Translations under genes and position numbers: made by a program
Assembly (NCBI GenBank): GCA_018433835.1
Contig: JAHDQM010000036.1
Coordinates: 1 to 44,054 of the forward strand
Source: Methanoculleus sp.
Lineage (GTDB): Archaea > Halobacteriota > Methanomicrobia > Methanomicrobiales > Methanoculleaceae
Direction of reading: 5' to 3'
Length of the DNA stretch: 44,054 bases
Notes under the pieces: model-generated
Database searches by the model: none
Told to the model about the DNA's origin: nothing
The model's input: only the letters and a program-made list of their open reading frames with translations
Shown: one piece after another, positions 1 to 7,647 of the stretch
Numbering within the stretch: the first letter of the stretch is position 1
How the letters are laid out: every line of letters begins with the position of its first letter

Positions 1-1
1 C

Positions 2-376
2 AAGCGCTTCCAGGAACAGATCGAGATGGTCAACATCATGGAAAGCGAAGACATGGGGACCATCAAGGCCAAGATCGACGAACTCAAGGCCAGAGACCCC
101 GGTGCGTTCGCTGCGGAACCCATGATCGTCGAGGTCAAGGAAGCCGGCGGCGCCGGCGTAGAGGTTGCCGCTGCAGGCGCAAACCCACAGTTCCTTGAGA
201 TCGAGGAGCGACTCAACGCCATCGAGGAGAGGATCGAGTTCGTCGATGCAGAGATGGCCCAGCGCGTCGGACGAAAAGTCGGGCGCGATATCGGCATCCT
301 GTATGGACTGGTTGCAGGTTTGATTGTGTTCATGATGTTGTTGGTATTACTGCCCAAATTGATTGGGTACCTGTAA
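2..376 (+). CDS. mtrG: MtrA C-terminal segment joined in frame to MtrG (partial, 5' end outside window)
   Basis: This is the membrane-anchor part of the Na+-pumping N5-methyl-H4MPT:coenzyme M methyltransferase (Mtr), which moves the methyl group towards methyl-CoM. The frame is open from base 2 and ends at TAA 374-376. Its first ~45 residues ([16 protein letters not shown], then KARDPGAF) resemble the region that follows the corrinoid domain of MtrA. The last ~60 residues resemble MtrG: a short coiled-coil stretch with [16 protein letters not shown], then GRDIGILYG and one membrane helix ending in LLPKLIGYL. No stop or internal ribosome site separates the two parts. It therefore reads as an MtrA-type tail fused to MtrG, or a lineage-specific long MtrG. 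The beginning is missing, so whether the corrinoid domain itself belongs to this protein cannot be seen. mtrH follows after 15 bp. Confidence 0.75.
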   Translation, partial: KRFQEQIEMVNIMESEDMGTIKAKIDELKARDPGAFAAEPMIVEVKEAGGAGVEVAAAGANPQFLEIEERLNAIEERIEFVDAEMAQRVGRKVGRDIGILYGLVAGLIVFMMLLVLLPKLIGYL

Positions 377-391
377 GGAGGATTGACGAAT

Positions 392-1429
392 ATGTTCAAA
401 TTCGAAAAAGAGCAGACGGTACACGACTTCAACGGTACCATGATCGGCGGGCAGCCTGGAGAGTACCCGACCGTGCTCGGTGCATCCATCTTCTACAACA
501 AGCACGAAGTAGTTCTGGATGACCACACCGGAAAGATTGACAAACCAAAGGCAGAAGGACTCTGGAACCGCTGCCAGGAACTCTCGGATATCACCGGCAT
601 TCCGCACTTCATCCAGATTATCGGAGAGTACGGCGAGGCCTTCGAGAGCTACATCGACTGGTTCTGCAGCATCGATGATAAGACCGCGTTCCTGATGGAC
701 TCGTCCGTCCCGGCGGCGCTCGCCCATGCGTGCGAGTACGTCACCCAGTCGGGCACCGCCGACCGTGCGATCTACAACTCGATCAACGGTTCGATCGGAC
801 CGGAGAACATCGAGGCGCTGGCCAAGAGCGATGTGAACGCAGCCATCGTCCTCGCCTTCAACCCCGCCGACCCGTCGGTCGCCGGCCGTGAGAAGGTTCT
901 GGTCGAGGGCGGTGTCGCCGGACAGGAGATGGGTATGCTCGAGATCGCGGAGAAGTGCGGCATCACCCGCCCGATCCTCGATACCGCAGCAACCCCGCTC
1001 GGTCTCGGCTCCGGCGGTTCATATCGTGAGATCCTCGCCTGCAAGGCGATTCACGGTCTGCCGACCGGTGGTGCTTACCACAACATGACCGTATCCTGGA
1101 CCTGGCTGAAGCGGTGGAAGGGAACGAAGAAAACCCCCTCACAGCAGCTGGCGGGCCTCGAGGGCAAAGAGGGCCTTGTCGAGCAGCTCACCCACCACTA
1201 CCTCGGTGGCACTGACGGTATGCGCCAGGCAGCCTGGTCTGCACCCGATATCGGCTGCAACATGATTGCAAGCACGCTCGGTGCCGACCTGATCATGTAC
1301 GGCCCGATCGAGAACGTCGAGGCGATGATCACCGCACAGGCCTACACCGACATCGTCGTGCTGGAAGCGGCACGCGACTTCGGTGTCGAGCCCAAGGTCG
1401 ACACTCACCCGCTCTTCAAACTCGTCTAA
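392..1429 (+). CDS. mtrH: Tetrahydromethanopterin S-methyltransferase subunit H
   Basis: MtrH is the soluble subunit that transfers the methyl group from methyl-H4MPT to the corrinoid on MtrA. The 345-residue product begins MFKFEKEQTVHDFNG and has the methyltransferase TIM-barrel character of the family, with features such as SINGSIGPENIEAL and IVVLEAARDFGVEPK. I chose ATG 392 because AGGAGG at 376-381 lies 10 bases upstream. An in-frame TTG at 383 would touch that ribosome site. It is the last gene of the mtr operon: 15 bp behind the preceding mtr gene and followed by a T-run. Length and composition are normal for the family. Confidence 0.97.
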   Translation: MFKFEKEQTVHDFNGTMIGGQPGEYPTVLGASIFYNKHEVVLDDHTGKIDKPKAEGLWNRCQELSDITGIPHFIQIIGEYGEAFESYIDWFCSIDDKTAFLMDSSVPAALAHACEYVTQSGTADRAIYNSINGSIGPENIEALAKSDVNAAIVLAFNPADPSVAGREKVLVEGGVAGQEMGMLEIAEKCGITRPILDTAATPLGLGSGGSYREILACKAIHGLPTGGAYHNMTVSWTWLKRWKGTKKTPSQQLAGLEGKEGLVEQLTHHYLGGTDGMRQAAWSAPDIGCNMIASTLGADLIMYGPIENVEAMITAQAYTDIVVLEAARDFGVEPKVDTHPLFKLV

Positions 1430-1435
1430 AACCCC

Positions 1436-1446
1436 ACCTTTTTTTA
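1436..1446 (+). terminator. T-run terminator after mtrH
   Basis: A run of seven T at 1439-1445, following a C-rich stretch six bases after the mtrH stop, fits the oligo-T terminators of archaea. No strong hairpin precedes it. Confidence 0.6.
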
Positions 1447-1690
1447 ACGTTGTCCGATTTTTACCGTGATTATTCCGGGGATACACCTGTCAGGCGTAAG
1501 TCATGCAAGTATCAGGTGCAACCGGTATCCCGGGGCCTATCGTGTGCCCGGGGAGGGGCAGCAGGAGAGAGACACCAGCCTCAGGAGTGCGAGCGAAGGT
1601 GTGCTGCAATGGCTGATACGCGATCCCTTACTTGAGAACTCTCAGGAGGCTCGTATGACGAGCAGAATTGGATCCACAAAACAGGTGCCA

Positions 1691-1958
1691 TCACAGCCCA
1701 CGATATGCACTACGGCGGTGACGTACATAGAGAATTACAACCTCACGCTCCTCATGATGCACGGCATATATAATCGGGTAATCTCCTACCCGGATCCGGT
1801 AGAGGTGCTCTGCTCCGCTTAACTTATGTACACCAAACGGCGAAGGGTTTTCAGATAGAGCTTGTATGCTCTGAAAAATGCGCAAAACAACATCGCGCGG
1901 CAATGGCGCGATATCTTTTTCGATACTCGCCTTAATGCAGATCGTGTAGCCCCGCCAT
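1691..1958 (-). pseudogene. RelE-family toxin gene with a +1 frameshift near its start
   Basis: The reading frame encodes a RelE/ParE-type mRNA interferase or gyrase toxin. The typical core is present: LPRDVVLRIFQSI, then GVHKLSGAEHLYRIRVGDYPIIYAV, ending YVRHRRSAYRGL (shown here only as family landmarks). The family N-terminus continues upstream in the same frame as YTICIKASIEKDIAP. That frame meets a stop with no start codon. The only ATG at a sensible place (1958-1956, two bases after the antitoxin stop) is in another frame. The two frames join if one base is removed from the run of four C at 1950-1953 (GGGG on the coding strand). The gene is therefore a young pseudogene, or the base is a sequencing error. 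The antitoxin lies directly upstream. Confidence 0.7.
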
Positions 1959-1960
1959 TA

Positions 1961-2140
1961 CTACTGCTCGTACCGCTTCCGGAACTCATTGAACCCTACA
2001 GTCGGTTCTTCACGCCGCTCCGCAACCACGGCAAGGTCATGGAGATCTTCCTGCAGCTGCTCGTACTCGCAGAGAGGGAGAATAATCGCGACCCGGTTCC
2101 CGTGCTCATCGACGACATACTGTTCTCCTGTAGCACTCAT
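1961..2140 (-). CDS. Small antitoxin of a type II toxin-antitoxin pair
   Basis: This 59-residue acidic protein (MSATGEQYVVDEHGNRVAII, then LCEYEQLQEDLHDLAVVAER, ending FRKRYEQ) resembles Phd/YefM-type antitoxins and related short antitoxins paired with RelE. The N-terminal part carries the 'VVDEHGNRVAIILPLCEYE' type strand-turn-helix used for DNA binding. The C-terminal tail would wrap the toxin. I chose ATG 2140 because GAGGAG lies upstream on the coding strand. The toxin-like frame follows after two bases, the usual antitoxin-toxin order. Such pairs usually repress their own promoter, and no operator is obvious here. Confidence 0.7.
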   Translation of the reverse strand: MSATGEQYVVDEHGNRVAIILPLCEYEQLQEDLHDLAVVAERREEPTVGFNEFRKRYEQ

Positions 2141-2320
2141 CGTTCTCCTCACTTGTAGATGGAGCGCAAGAACCATTAATCTTCTTTTTACAATACCAGG
2201 CGAAGGGTATCGCCAGCCGTATTACCGAAGCGTCGCTCCTATGACATTTGAGTCCCTGCGTCTCCGGCAGGACGGTCGCGCTCCGATCGGTCATCCTTGC
2301 ATCACAAAAAGAAGAGTTTG

Positions 2321-2524
2321 GGCTCTGTAGAAAACCCTGTCGGAGGATCACACCGCCTCTCCCACGTCAACTGAGCAGTACCCGGGGTTGGTTGAAGCAG
2401 TTCTCTTCAGTCGCACATAGATCTCGACTCACGCGAAGACGCGAAAAGACGCGAAGAACGGTTGGTGAGCATTGTATCCCTTCGCGTCTTCACGTGATTT
2501 CACATCACTGATTTCTACAGAGGC
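2321..2524. mobile_element. Non-autonomous IS6-like element (MITE) with 8-bp target duplication
   Basis: A 204-bp segment has near-identical inverted ends. The left end begins GGCTCTGTAGAAA (2321-2333). The right end, read on the other strand from 2524, begins GCCTCTGTAGAAA. The two ends agree at 15 of the first 19 bases. The element is flanked by a perfect 8-bp direct repeat AGAGTTTG (2313-2320 and 2525-2532), the mark of an insertion. The end sequence and 8-bp duplication resemble the IS6/IS240 family (ends of type GGCTCTGTTGCAAA). It has no transposase, so it would need one acting from elsewhere in the genome. Confidence 0.75.
2429..2497. repeat. ACGCGAAG tandem/inverted repeat inside the mobile element
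   Basis: Three tandem copies of an ACGCGAAG/A-type unit (2431-2456) are followed by an inverted match, CTTCGCGTCTTCACGTGA at 2480-2497. That sequence pairs with TCACGCGAAGACGCGAAA at 2429-2446 with two mismatches. Similar 'CTTCGCGTCTTCGCGTGA' motifs are seen between genes in many unrelated genomes. Here it forms the interior of the small mobile element. Confidence 0.6.
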
Positions 2525-2568
2525 AGAGTTTGTTATTCGGAAGACGTGGAACCCCCCGCCCCAATCGC

Positions 2569-3564
2569 TCACACCAACTCGATATGCCCGGCGATCCGGA
2601 GTTTCCCGCCCTCGAGGTAGTGGAGCACCGCCGTATCGCCGGGGAGGTAGACGAGGTCTTTTTCCAGCGCAAGCGTGAGGGTCGGCTGCCGCCAGTCCCC
2701 GTCGTCCCGCACCGCTTCCACCCTGGCCGGGATGAACTGCATCCAGTGGCCGACGTGGAGCACCGTCCCCGCCGCGAGCGGTGCCGGCCAGTACCTGACC
2801 AGGGTCGCCCGTGCCTCGAGGTTCGTCCCGGTCCGGATCACGGGGTCGTCGGAGAGGACGAAGCCGCGGTCGAGGTCGTCGGACTCGATGTTCTTGAGCG
2901 CGAGCCCCACGCGGTCGCCCTCGGCGGCCCAGTCGAAGTCATCGTCGTGCTTCTGAATGGACCGCACCGTGATCGTCTTCTCTCCCGGGTAGACCTTCAG
3001 GGTAGCGTGCTTCCTGATGCCGCCCCGCACGACGCCGCCGAGGATGACCGTCCCGATGCCGCGGACGTTGAAGTGGTGATCGACGGGGATCGTTCCCACG
3101 GCACCGGCGCCGGGCGGGGCGGAGGGCCGTGCGTGCGCTTCGCGAAGCAGGCGGTCGCGAAGCGTGATCGGGTCAACGTCTACGAACTCGTAGCGCTCGA
3201 GCACCGTCCCGCGCAGGAGCGGCGCGACCTCGTCAGGGGTTACGTAGTTGTGGAGGACGATATAGCCCTGCTCCACCCCGACCTCGTCGAGCATCAGCAC
3301 CCACTCCCCGAACGTCGGGGTGATCTCGCCCACCACGATGAGAACCGCATCCACCATCGATGCGGCATAAAAGAGCGGGGCCAGCCGCTCGGGATACCGT
3401 GTCGGTTCGATGATGGTGACGGTATCGTCGCCCTTCTTCAGGTTATAGAAGGTGATATCGGATTCCGTGCCCTTCTTCCCGAGGTCCTTCGCGTAACCGG
3501 GGGGTCCCAGCACGGCAACATTCAGATTGCCCATATGCCAGATCTCTTGGTTATCAGAGGGCAT
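2569..3564 (-). CDS. EF-Tu/SelB-like translation-factor protein with degenerate G domain
   Basis: The 331-residue protein has the layout of a translational GTPase: an N-terminal G-like domain (~1-150), then EF-Tu domain 2 (~160-250, with PVDHHFNVRGIGTVILGGVV) and a domain-3-like barrel. The GTPase motifs are eroded. Where a P-loop GHVDHGKT should be, it has GPPGYAKDLGKKG. The switch and DxxG regions are unclear, and HNYVTP stands in place of NKxD. It probably binds no nucleotide in the normal way. Related EF-Tu-domain-2 proteins occur in methanogens beside true EF-1A. ATG 3564 is preceded by GGAG; ATG 3534 (MGNLNVAVLG) is an alternative start. The gene stands alone, between the mobile element and the btuC promoter. 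Its function is unknown. Confidence 0.75.
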   Translation of the reverse strand: MPSDNQEIWHMGNLNVAVLGPPGYAKDLGKKGTESDITFYNLKKGDDTVTIIEPTRYPERLAPLFYAASMVDAVLIVVGEITPTFGEWVLMLDEVGVEQGYIVLHNYVTPDEVAPLLRGTVLERYEFVDVDPITLRDRLLREAHARPSAPPGAGAVGTIPVDHHFNVRGIGTVILGGVVRGGIRKHATLKVYPGEKTITVRSIQKHDDDFDWAAEGDRVGLALKNIESDDLDRGFVLSDDPVIRTGTNLEARATLVRYWPAPLAAGTVLHVGHWMQFIPARVEAVRDDGDWRQPTLTLALEKDLVYLPGDTAVLHYLEGGKLRIAGHIELV

Positions 3565-3682
3565 GAGGTTTACTCCGCGCTACCCGGGAGAACGCGCCCG
3601 GTTGTGTGCCTCCACGCTTCGCCGGGAGCCTGCAGGCGTACGCCGGCTCTCGGGAGACTGCCACGCAGGCAATCCAAATAGA

Positions 3683-3712
3683 TTTTAACAAAGTAAACTT
3701 AATTTTATGACA
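3683..3712 (+). promoter_or_regulatory. AT-rich promoter/operator region of the btuCD unit
   Basis: The 40 bases before ATG 3718 are AT-rich in a GC-rich genome. They hold AAGTAAACTT (3691-3700, arms AAGT/ACTT) followed by AATTTTAT. The string AACTTAATTTTAT is nearly identical (12 of 13) to AAGTTAATTTTAT before cobN. It may contain the TATA box and a regulator site. Confidence 0.4.
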
Positions 3713-3717
3713 CGTCT

Positions 3718-4668
3718 ATGCGGAGAACGGCACCGATCACCATTCTGGCACTCGTCTGCATACTTCTCATCAGCCTGGCCTGTGCGGTCGCTCTCGGACC
3801 AACCGGCATCTCCCCGGGCTCGCTGATTACCCAGCCGAACGCGTGGATGATTGTCTGGGACATCAGGCTGCCGCGGGTGCTTGCCGCGGCGCTGGTCGGG
3901 TGCGCGCTCGCCGTGGCAGGCACGGCCATGCAGGGCCTGTTTCGGAACCCGATGGCGGACCCTTACATCATCGGCACCTCGTCGGGCGGGGCGCTCGGGG
4001 CCACAGTCGCGATCGTCCTCTTTGCCGGCACGGGACGACCCGTGTTTGCGTTCGCCGGGGCGATGACCGCCACGTTCGCCGTCTACTTCATCGCCCGCAA
4101 AGGGGGGAAGATCCCGGTCGAGACACTCCTTCTCTCCGGTGTCGCACTCTCGACGCTTCTGTCGGCCTTCCTCTCCTTCCTGATGTATACCGCTGGAAAA
4201 AGCCTGCACCAGATCATGTTCTGGCTGATGGGAGGGTTCTGGAACGTGTCATGGAACGACGTCGTCGTTGCTCTCCCCATCCTGATCGGGAGCGCCGGGA
4301 TCTACCTCTTCGCACGCGACGTCAACATCCTCTCCTTGAACGAAGAGGACGCAGCCCACCTCGGGGTGAACGTCGAGCGGGTGAAACGGATCCTCCTCGC
4401 CCTGAGTGCGTTCGTGACGGGAGTAGCCGTTGCGGTAGCCGGATCGATCGGGTTCATCGGCCTGATCACCCCGCACGTGATGCGACTGATCGTGGGGCCC
4501 GACCACCGCTTCCTCTTCCCCGCCGCAGCTCTTGCAGGCGCGATCCTCCTCGTCTGGTCGGATACGCTCACACGGACCTTCACGAACGATATGCCGGTCG
4601 GGATCATAACCGCCTGTTTCGGCGCACCGTTCTTCATATACCTCCTCCGGAGCCGGATGAAAGCATGA
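3718..4668 (+). CDS. btuC: BtuC/FecCD-family ABC transporter permease (cobalamin or Fe-siderophore type)
   Basis: This 316-residue polytopic membrane protein belongs to the FecCD/BtuC family, which forms the channel for vitamin B12 or chelated iron. It starts with a membrane helix (ITILALVCILLISLACAVAL) and carries the family landmarks RLPRVLAAALVG, MQGLFRNPMADPYIIGTSSGG, GSIGFIGLITPHVMRLIVG and DHRFLFPAAALAGA. Loops of this kind contact the ATPase. It overlaps the ATPase gene by ATGA (4665-4668). No binding protein adjoins it. The BtuF-like protein at 36062 could serve it, which is an inference. The cobalamin assignment rests on the ATPase fusion partner next door and on the corrinoid theme of the window. 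Confidence 0.85.
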   Translation: MRRTAPITILALVCILLISLACAVALGPTGISPGSLITQPNAWMIVWDIRLPRVLAAALVGCALAVAGTAMQGLFRNPMADPYIIGTSSGGALGATVAIVLFAGTGRPVFAFAGAMTATFAVYFIARKGGKIPVETLLLSGVALSTLLSAFLSFLMYTAGKSLHQIMFWLMGGFWNVSWNDVVVALPILIGSAGIYLFARDVNILSLNEEDAAHLGVNVERVKRILLALSAFVTGVAVAVAGSIGFIGLITPHVMRLIVGPDHRFLFPAAALAGAILLVWSDTLTRTFTNDMPVGIITACFGAPFFIYLLRSRMKA

Positions 4669-5936
4669 AACCGATTGAAACCATCGATATCGACGTCTCG
4701 TACGGCGCAAAGAAGATCCTCGAAGCGATCACGTTCCACGCAGACGCGGGCGAGATCCTCGGGATCGTCGGGCCGAACGGATCGGGAAAGACAACCCTCT
4801 TGAAAGCGATGAGCCGGGTCGTCGCCCGGGATAACGGAGAGATCCGGCTCGATGACCGGGATCTGGATACGCTCGGGCATCGCGAACTTGCGCGCCGGAT
4901 TGCGGTCGTTCCGCAGGATCTCTCGATCGGTTTCGATTATACGGTGCGCGACATCGTCATGATGGGAAGACACCCATACATAGGCAGGCTTGCCTCCGAG
5001 ACGACCCGGGACGTAGAGATCTGCGACCACGCCATGCGCCTTGCAAACGTCGCGCACCTCGCCGGGATGTCGGTGCATGAGATCAGCGGCGGGGAACGCC
5101 AGCGGGTGCTCATAGCGCGGGCGCTGGCGCAGGAACCGAAGATCCTGCTGCTCGACGAAGCAACCTCAAACCTCGACGTCAGCCACCAGGTCGAGATCCT
5201 CAACATCATCAGGGATCTCACCAGGACGATCACAGTGGTAAGCGTCTTTCACGATCTGAACCTGGCTGCTTACTACTGCGACCGCCTGATCATGCTGAAA
5301 GACCGGAGGGTCCATACAGCCGGAGCGCCGAAGGACGTCCTGACCCGGGAGACACTCCGTGCAGTATACGGGATCGACGCACTGGTAAAACCCCACCCGC
5401 TGACGGGGAGACCCTATATCCTCCCGACTTACGAGTGCACACCCGGCCGCCAGCCGGAAAAGAAGGTACACGTCATCTGCGGCGGCGGCACGGGGTCCGA
5501 TCTCCTCTATGCTCTCCACAAGGAGGGGTTCCAGGCGAGTACCGGTGTGCTCAATGTTTTTGATACCGATTATGCGACCGCAAAGGCACTGGGTATCCCC
5601 TGCATTACCGAGGCGCCGTTCAGTGCAATCTCCTCTGAAGCCTGCAGCGAGCTTGAGAGGTGCATCGCTGCCGCGGATGCGGTCGTCATCACGGCAATGC
5701 CCATCGGGCAGGGTAACATCGACAATATCAGGGTTCTAAAAGAACTGACTGACAAGCCGATCATCTTCTTTTCGAAAAACGGCAGATACGGGGTCGAGGA
5801 TCACTCAGGTGGCGAAGCAACCGAGATCCTCAGGAATCTTGAACTGGCCGGTGCGGAACGGGCAGGGGACATTCCAGAACTTGTGGTGCTGCTGAAAGAA
5901 TCGCACCAAAGCGGCCGGGAAGACGGACACCGCTGA
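4665..5936 (+). CDS. btuD: BtuD-like ABC ATPase with fused C-terminal domain
   Basis: The 423-residue protein has an ABC ATPase domain at ~1-250: Walker A GPNGSGKTT, signature EISGGERQRV, Walker B KILLLDEAT, and the switch His in SVFHDLN. A second domain follows at ~265-410. It begins KVHVICGGGTGSDLLYALHK and includes TGVLNVFDTDYATAKALG and DAVVITAMPIGQGNIDN, suggesting a Rossmann-like fold. Similar tails are known on archaeal cobalamin-type ATPases, but their role is not established. They may sense a ligand or couple uptake to a corrinoid enzyme. The gene starts at ATG 4665 overlapping the permease stop. The ATPase powers uptake through the adjacent permease on the inner face of the membrane. 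Confidence 0.85.
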   Translation: MKPIETIDIDVSYGAKKILEAITFHADAGEILGIVGPNGSGKTTLLKAMSRVVARDNGEIRLDDRDLDTLGHRELARRIAVVPQDLSIGFDYTVRDIVMMGRHPYIGRLASETTRDVEICDHAMRLANVAHLAGMSVHEISGGERQRVLIARALAQEPKILLLDEATSNLDVSHQVEILNIIRDLTRTITVVSVFHDLNLAAYYCDRLIMLKDRRVHTAGAPKDVLTRETLRAVYGIDALVKPHPLTGRPYILPTYECTPGRQPEKKVHVICGGGTGSDLLYALHKEGFQASTGVLNVFDTDYATAKALGIPCITEAPFSAISSEACSELERCIAAADAVVITAMPIGQGNIDNIRVLKELTDKPIIFFSKNGRYGVEDHSGGEATEILRNLELAGAERAGDIPELVVLLKESHQSGREDGHR

Positions 5937-6177
5937 AAAGTGTTCTCCGGGAAGAAGTGATTGCCACGAAGACGCTGGCCAATCGGATCCATGCTCGTTC
6001 TATTGCAGCATATCCCGGAATGCGACCGACCATACCGGGATCGAGGCCGCGAACCCGGGACTGAAAACACCTGAACTGTCGGGAGGAGCGGTCACTCCTG
6101 AAAATATGACGTTCCTTTCGTTCAGGGACATTTCTCGGAGAGGAGGAGGGCCAGTAGCATCCGAGAAAAAAGGAGAC

Positions 6178-6264
6178 CTACAGCAGGGCAAGCATGATCG
6201 TCAGCATCTCGCCGATGACCGGTGAAACCGCAGATTCATCAAGATGGTAATCCTTAGCATTCAT
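6178..6264 (-). pseudogene. Truncated type IV pilin gene (signal region only)
   Basis: The - strand encodes a 28-residue peptide, MNAKDYHLDESAVSPVIGEM then LTIMLALL, ending at TAG 6178-6180. The DESAVSPVIGEML stretch is the prepilin peptidase and assembly motif of archaeal class III-type pilins (Pilin_N), as in the pilin genes at 8634 and 9248. A full pilin would continue the hydrophobic helix and a globular domain of over 100 residues, and here a stop cuts the helix. An AT-rich promoter-like stretch (6289-6315) precedes the ATG. I see no clear continuation in the other frames. It looks like a decayed pilin gene. Confidence 0.6.
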
Positions 6265-6373
6265 GAGCGGATTGTTGCTCCGCCTTCAACATATTTGACG
6301 ACTATCAATTAATTTTACAATGCGGCAACGGCGTATTCAAAGTAAAATTAGCAGCGGCGCGCACCACCAGGAC

Positions 6374-6470
6374 GCATATAAGAGCAACTTTACCATGCGA
6401 TACAGGGATCGCACCCCCGTGCACGGGACGGCCCGGTCAGCCCGGGAGGGGGGCCGGACTTTACAAAGCG
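6374..6470 (+). other. TATA-like box followed by a GC-rich palindromic block
   Basis: GCATATAAG (about 6374-6382) is followed ~25 bases later by a very GC-rich segment. It contains the perfect palindrome CCCGTGCACGGG (6416-6427) and further complementary arms (CGGCCC with GGGCCG). The spacing would suit a small structured RNA, but I recognise no known family. It could equally be a terminator region for the convergent genes. Confidence 0.25.
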
Positions 6471-6480
6471 CTGCGAGTGT

Positions 6481-7338
6481 TCACAGGGAATGCCGTGAAG
6501 CGAAGAGATATTCCAGCACGTATCCGGAGCAGTCACCGAAATGTTTACTCGCGTATCCCCGGATGAATCTATCCACTTTATCAAGCGGCACCCTGCCAAA
6601 GTGGACGTGTGAGAGATACCGCTTACGAATAATATCCCGGACATGCGAATCGACAGGAAACAATTCGTATCGCCCGAATGCGAAAAGCAGGATCCACTCG
6701 GCAACAAGCGATTTGATCCCTTTGAACTCCGTTAAAAGAGATTTTGCATCCTCCACGCCCATATGCGCAACCTCCCGCGCCCACAACGGGTTGTCAACGA
6801 CTTTCTTAGCGGCAAGGAAGATATTCTCCGCTTTGTAGCCGAGATTACAGGATTTCAGTGTTGAAAGACCCCATGCAACAATTGTCCCGGCATCTGGAAA
6901 CGTGTAAAATGTATGACCGTCAAGCTCGATTTTATCGCCCAATTTCTGGGAGATCCGGGTGAAACTATCCACCCCGGGAACGACACGCGTTTTATTCAGT
7001 GACAGTTGAAAACAGACGCATTCCCAAGGATCCTGATGGACGATCCTCAACCCATAGTTATCCCGGATCGCCCGACTAAGGCATGGGTCTCCAGCAAAGG
7101 CGCTATAGAAACTCAAAAGATCGTAGTCCAGGGAAAAGTAATTCTTGAAGAATCTCTCGGAACAGCCCGAAAAATAGACCTGATCCCCAAGCTGCCGCGT
7201 CTTGATCACGGAATCGCCGACAACCCCATACCACCAGTCGCCGATCTGCTCCCAGCGTGGAGCCTGCCCACAGGCAACGGTACGAGCTACATCAAACGGG
7301 CAATCCGCCCGGAGTTGCAACGATCGGTAACCATCCAT
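6481..7338 (-). CDS. ogg: OGG1-type 8-oxoguanine DNA glycosylase/AP lyase
   Basis: This enzyme excises 8-oxoguanine from DNA and nicks the abasic site. The 285-residue protein has the N-terminal OGG1-like domain (DVARTVACGQAPRWEQIGD) and a helix-hairpin-helix-GPD core. In the core, FKGIKSLVAEWILLFAFGR supplies the catalytic Lys (aligned with K249 of human OGG1). FPVDSHVRDIIRKRY supplies the catalytic Asp. The insert DPWECVCFQLSLNKTRV is also typical of the family. The ATG at 7338 is the first in the frame. A TATA-like TATTTATC lies ~35 bases upstream on the coding strand. The gene is transcribed alone. Both catalytic residues are in place, so it should be active. Confidence 0.88.
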   Translation of the reverse strand: MDGYRSLQLRADCPFDVARTVACGQAPRWEQIGDWWYGVVGDSVIKTRQLGDQVYFSGCSERFFKNYFSLDYDLLSFYSAFAGDPCLSRAIRDNYGLRIVHQDPWECVCFQLSLNKTRVVPGVDSFTRISQKLGDKIELDGHTFYTFPDAGTIVAWGLSTLKSCNLGYKAENIFLAAKKVVDNPLWAREVAHMGVEDAKSLLTEFKGIKSLVAEWILLFAFGRYELFPVDSHVRDIIRKRYLSHVHFGRVPLDKVDRFIRGYASKHFGDCSGYVLEYLFASRHSL

Positions 7339-7647
7339 CCCATTTCAGTGTCACCCACTCTGTGATAAATACGTTGGCCCCATGACAAAGCTTAAAGCTT
7401 GCTGTCAACAAATTGACCTTATATGAATTCGAACCCAAGGATATCAAACTACTTATAGGAAACACCGGGGAAACGGGTCAGCGTGAGATGCCCGAACCCG
7501 GGTCCTTTGCCGGGCGGCAATCACCCACTCAACCGCAAAAGGAACGCCGGATGGGCGGCCATTGCCATCGGGAAAGGGAGGTTGGCTCCGGCAACATGCG
7601 GACGCGCATGGATCGGACCTGTCACCCATGACCCGCCCGGATCGCCT
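7339..7647. other. Intergenic region upstream of the glycosylase gene
   Basis: No gene is seen. The part next to 7338 holds the glycosylase promoter (TATTTATC on the - strand) and the repeat AAGCTTAAAGCTT (about 7388-7400). The rest is GC-rich and featureless. Confidence 0.5.

Larger units (their letters stand above)
5937..6480. other. Gene-poor region between btuD and the glycosylase gene
   Basis: This 540-bp stretch lies between convergent genes. It contains a 28-codon pilin remnant (6178-6264, - strand) and a TATA-like box followed by a GC-rich palindromic block (6374-6470). No other supported gene is seen. Confidence 0.6.

Noticed and set aside
383..391. TTG 383 as start of mtrH
   Set aside because: It overlaps the ribosome site region; ATG 392 has proper spacing and the family N-terminus.
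6395..6425. tRNA T-arm on the - strand
   Set aside because: A T-arm-like sequence (GGGTGCGATCCC) is seen but there is no matching acceptor, D or anticodon arm.
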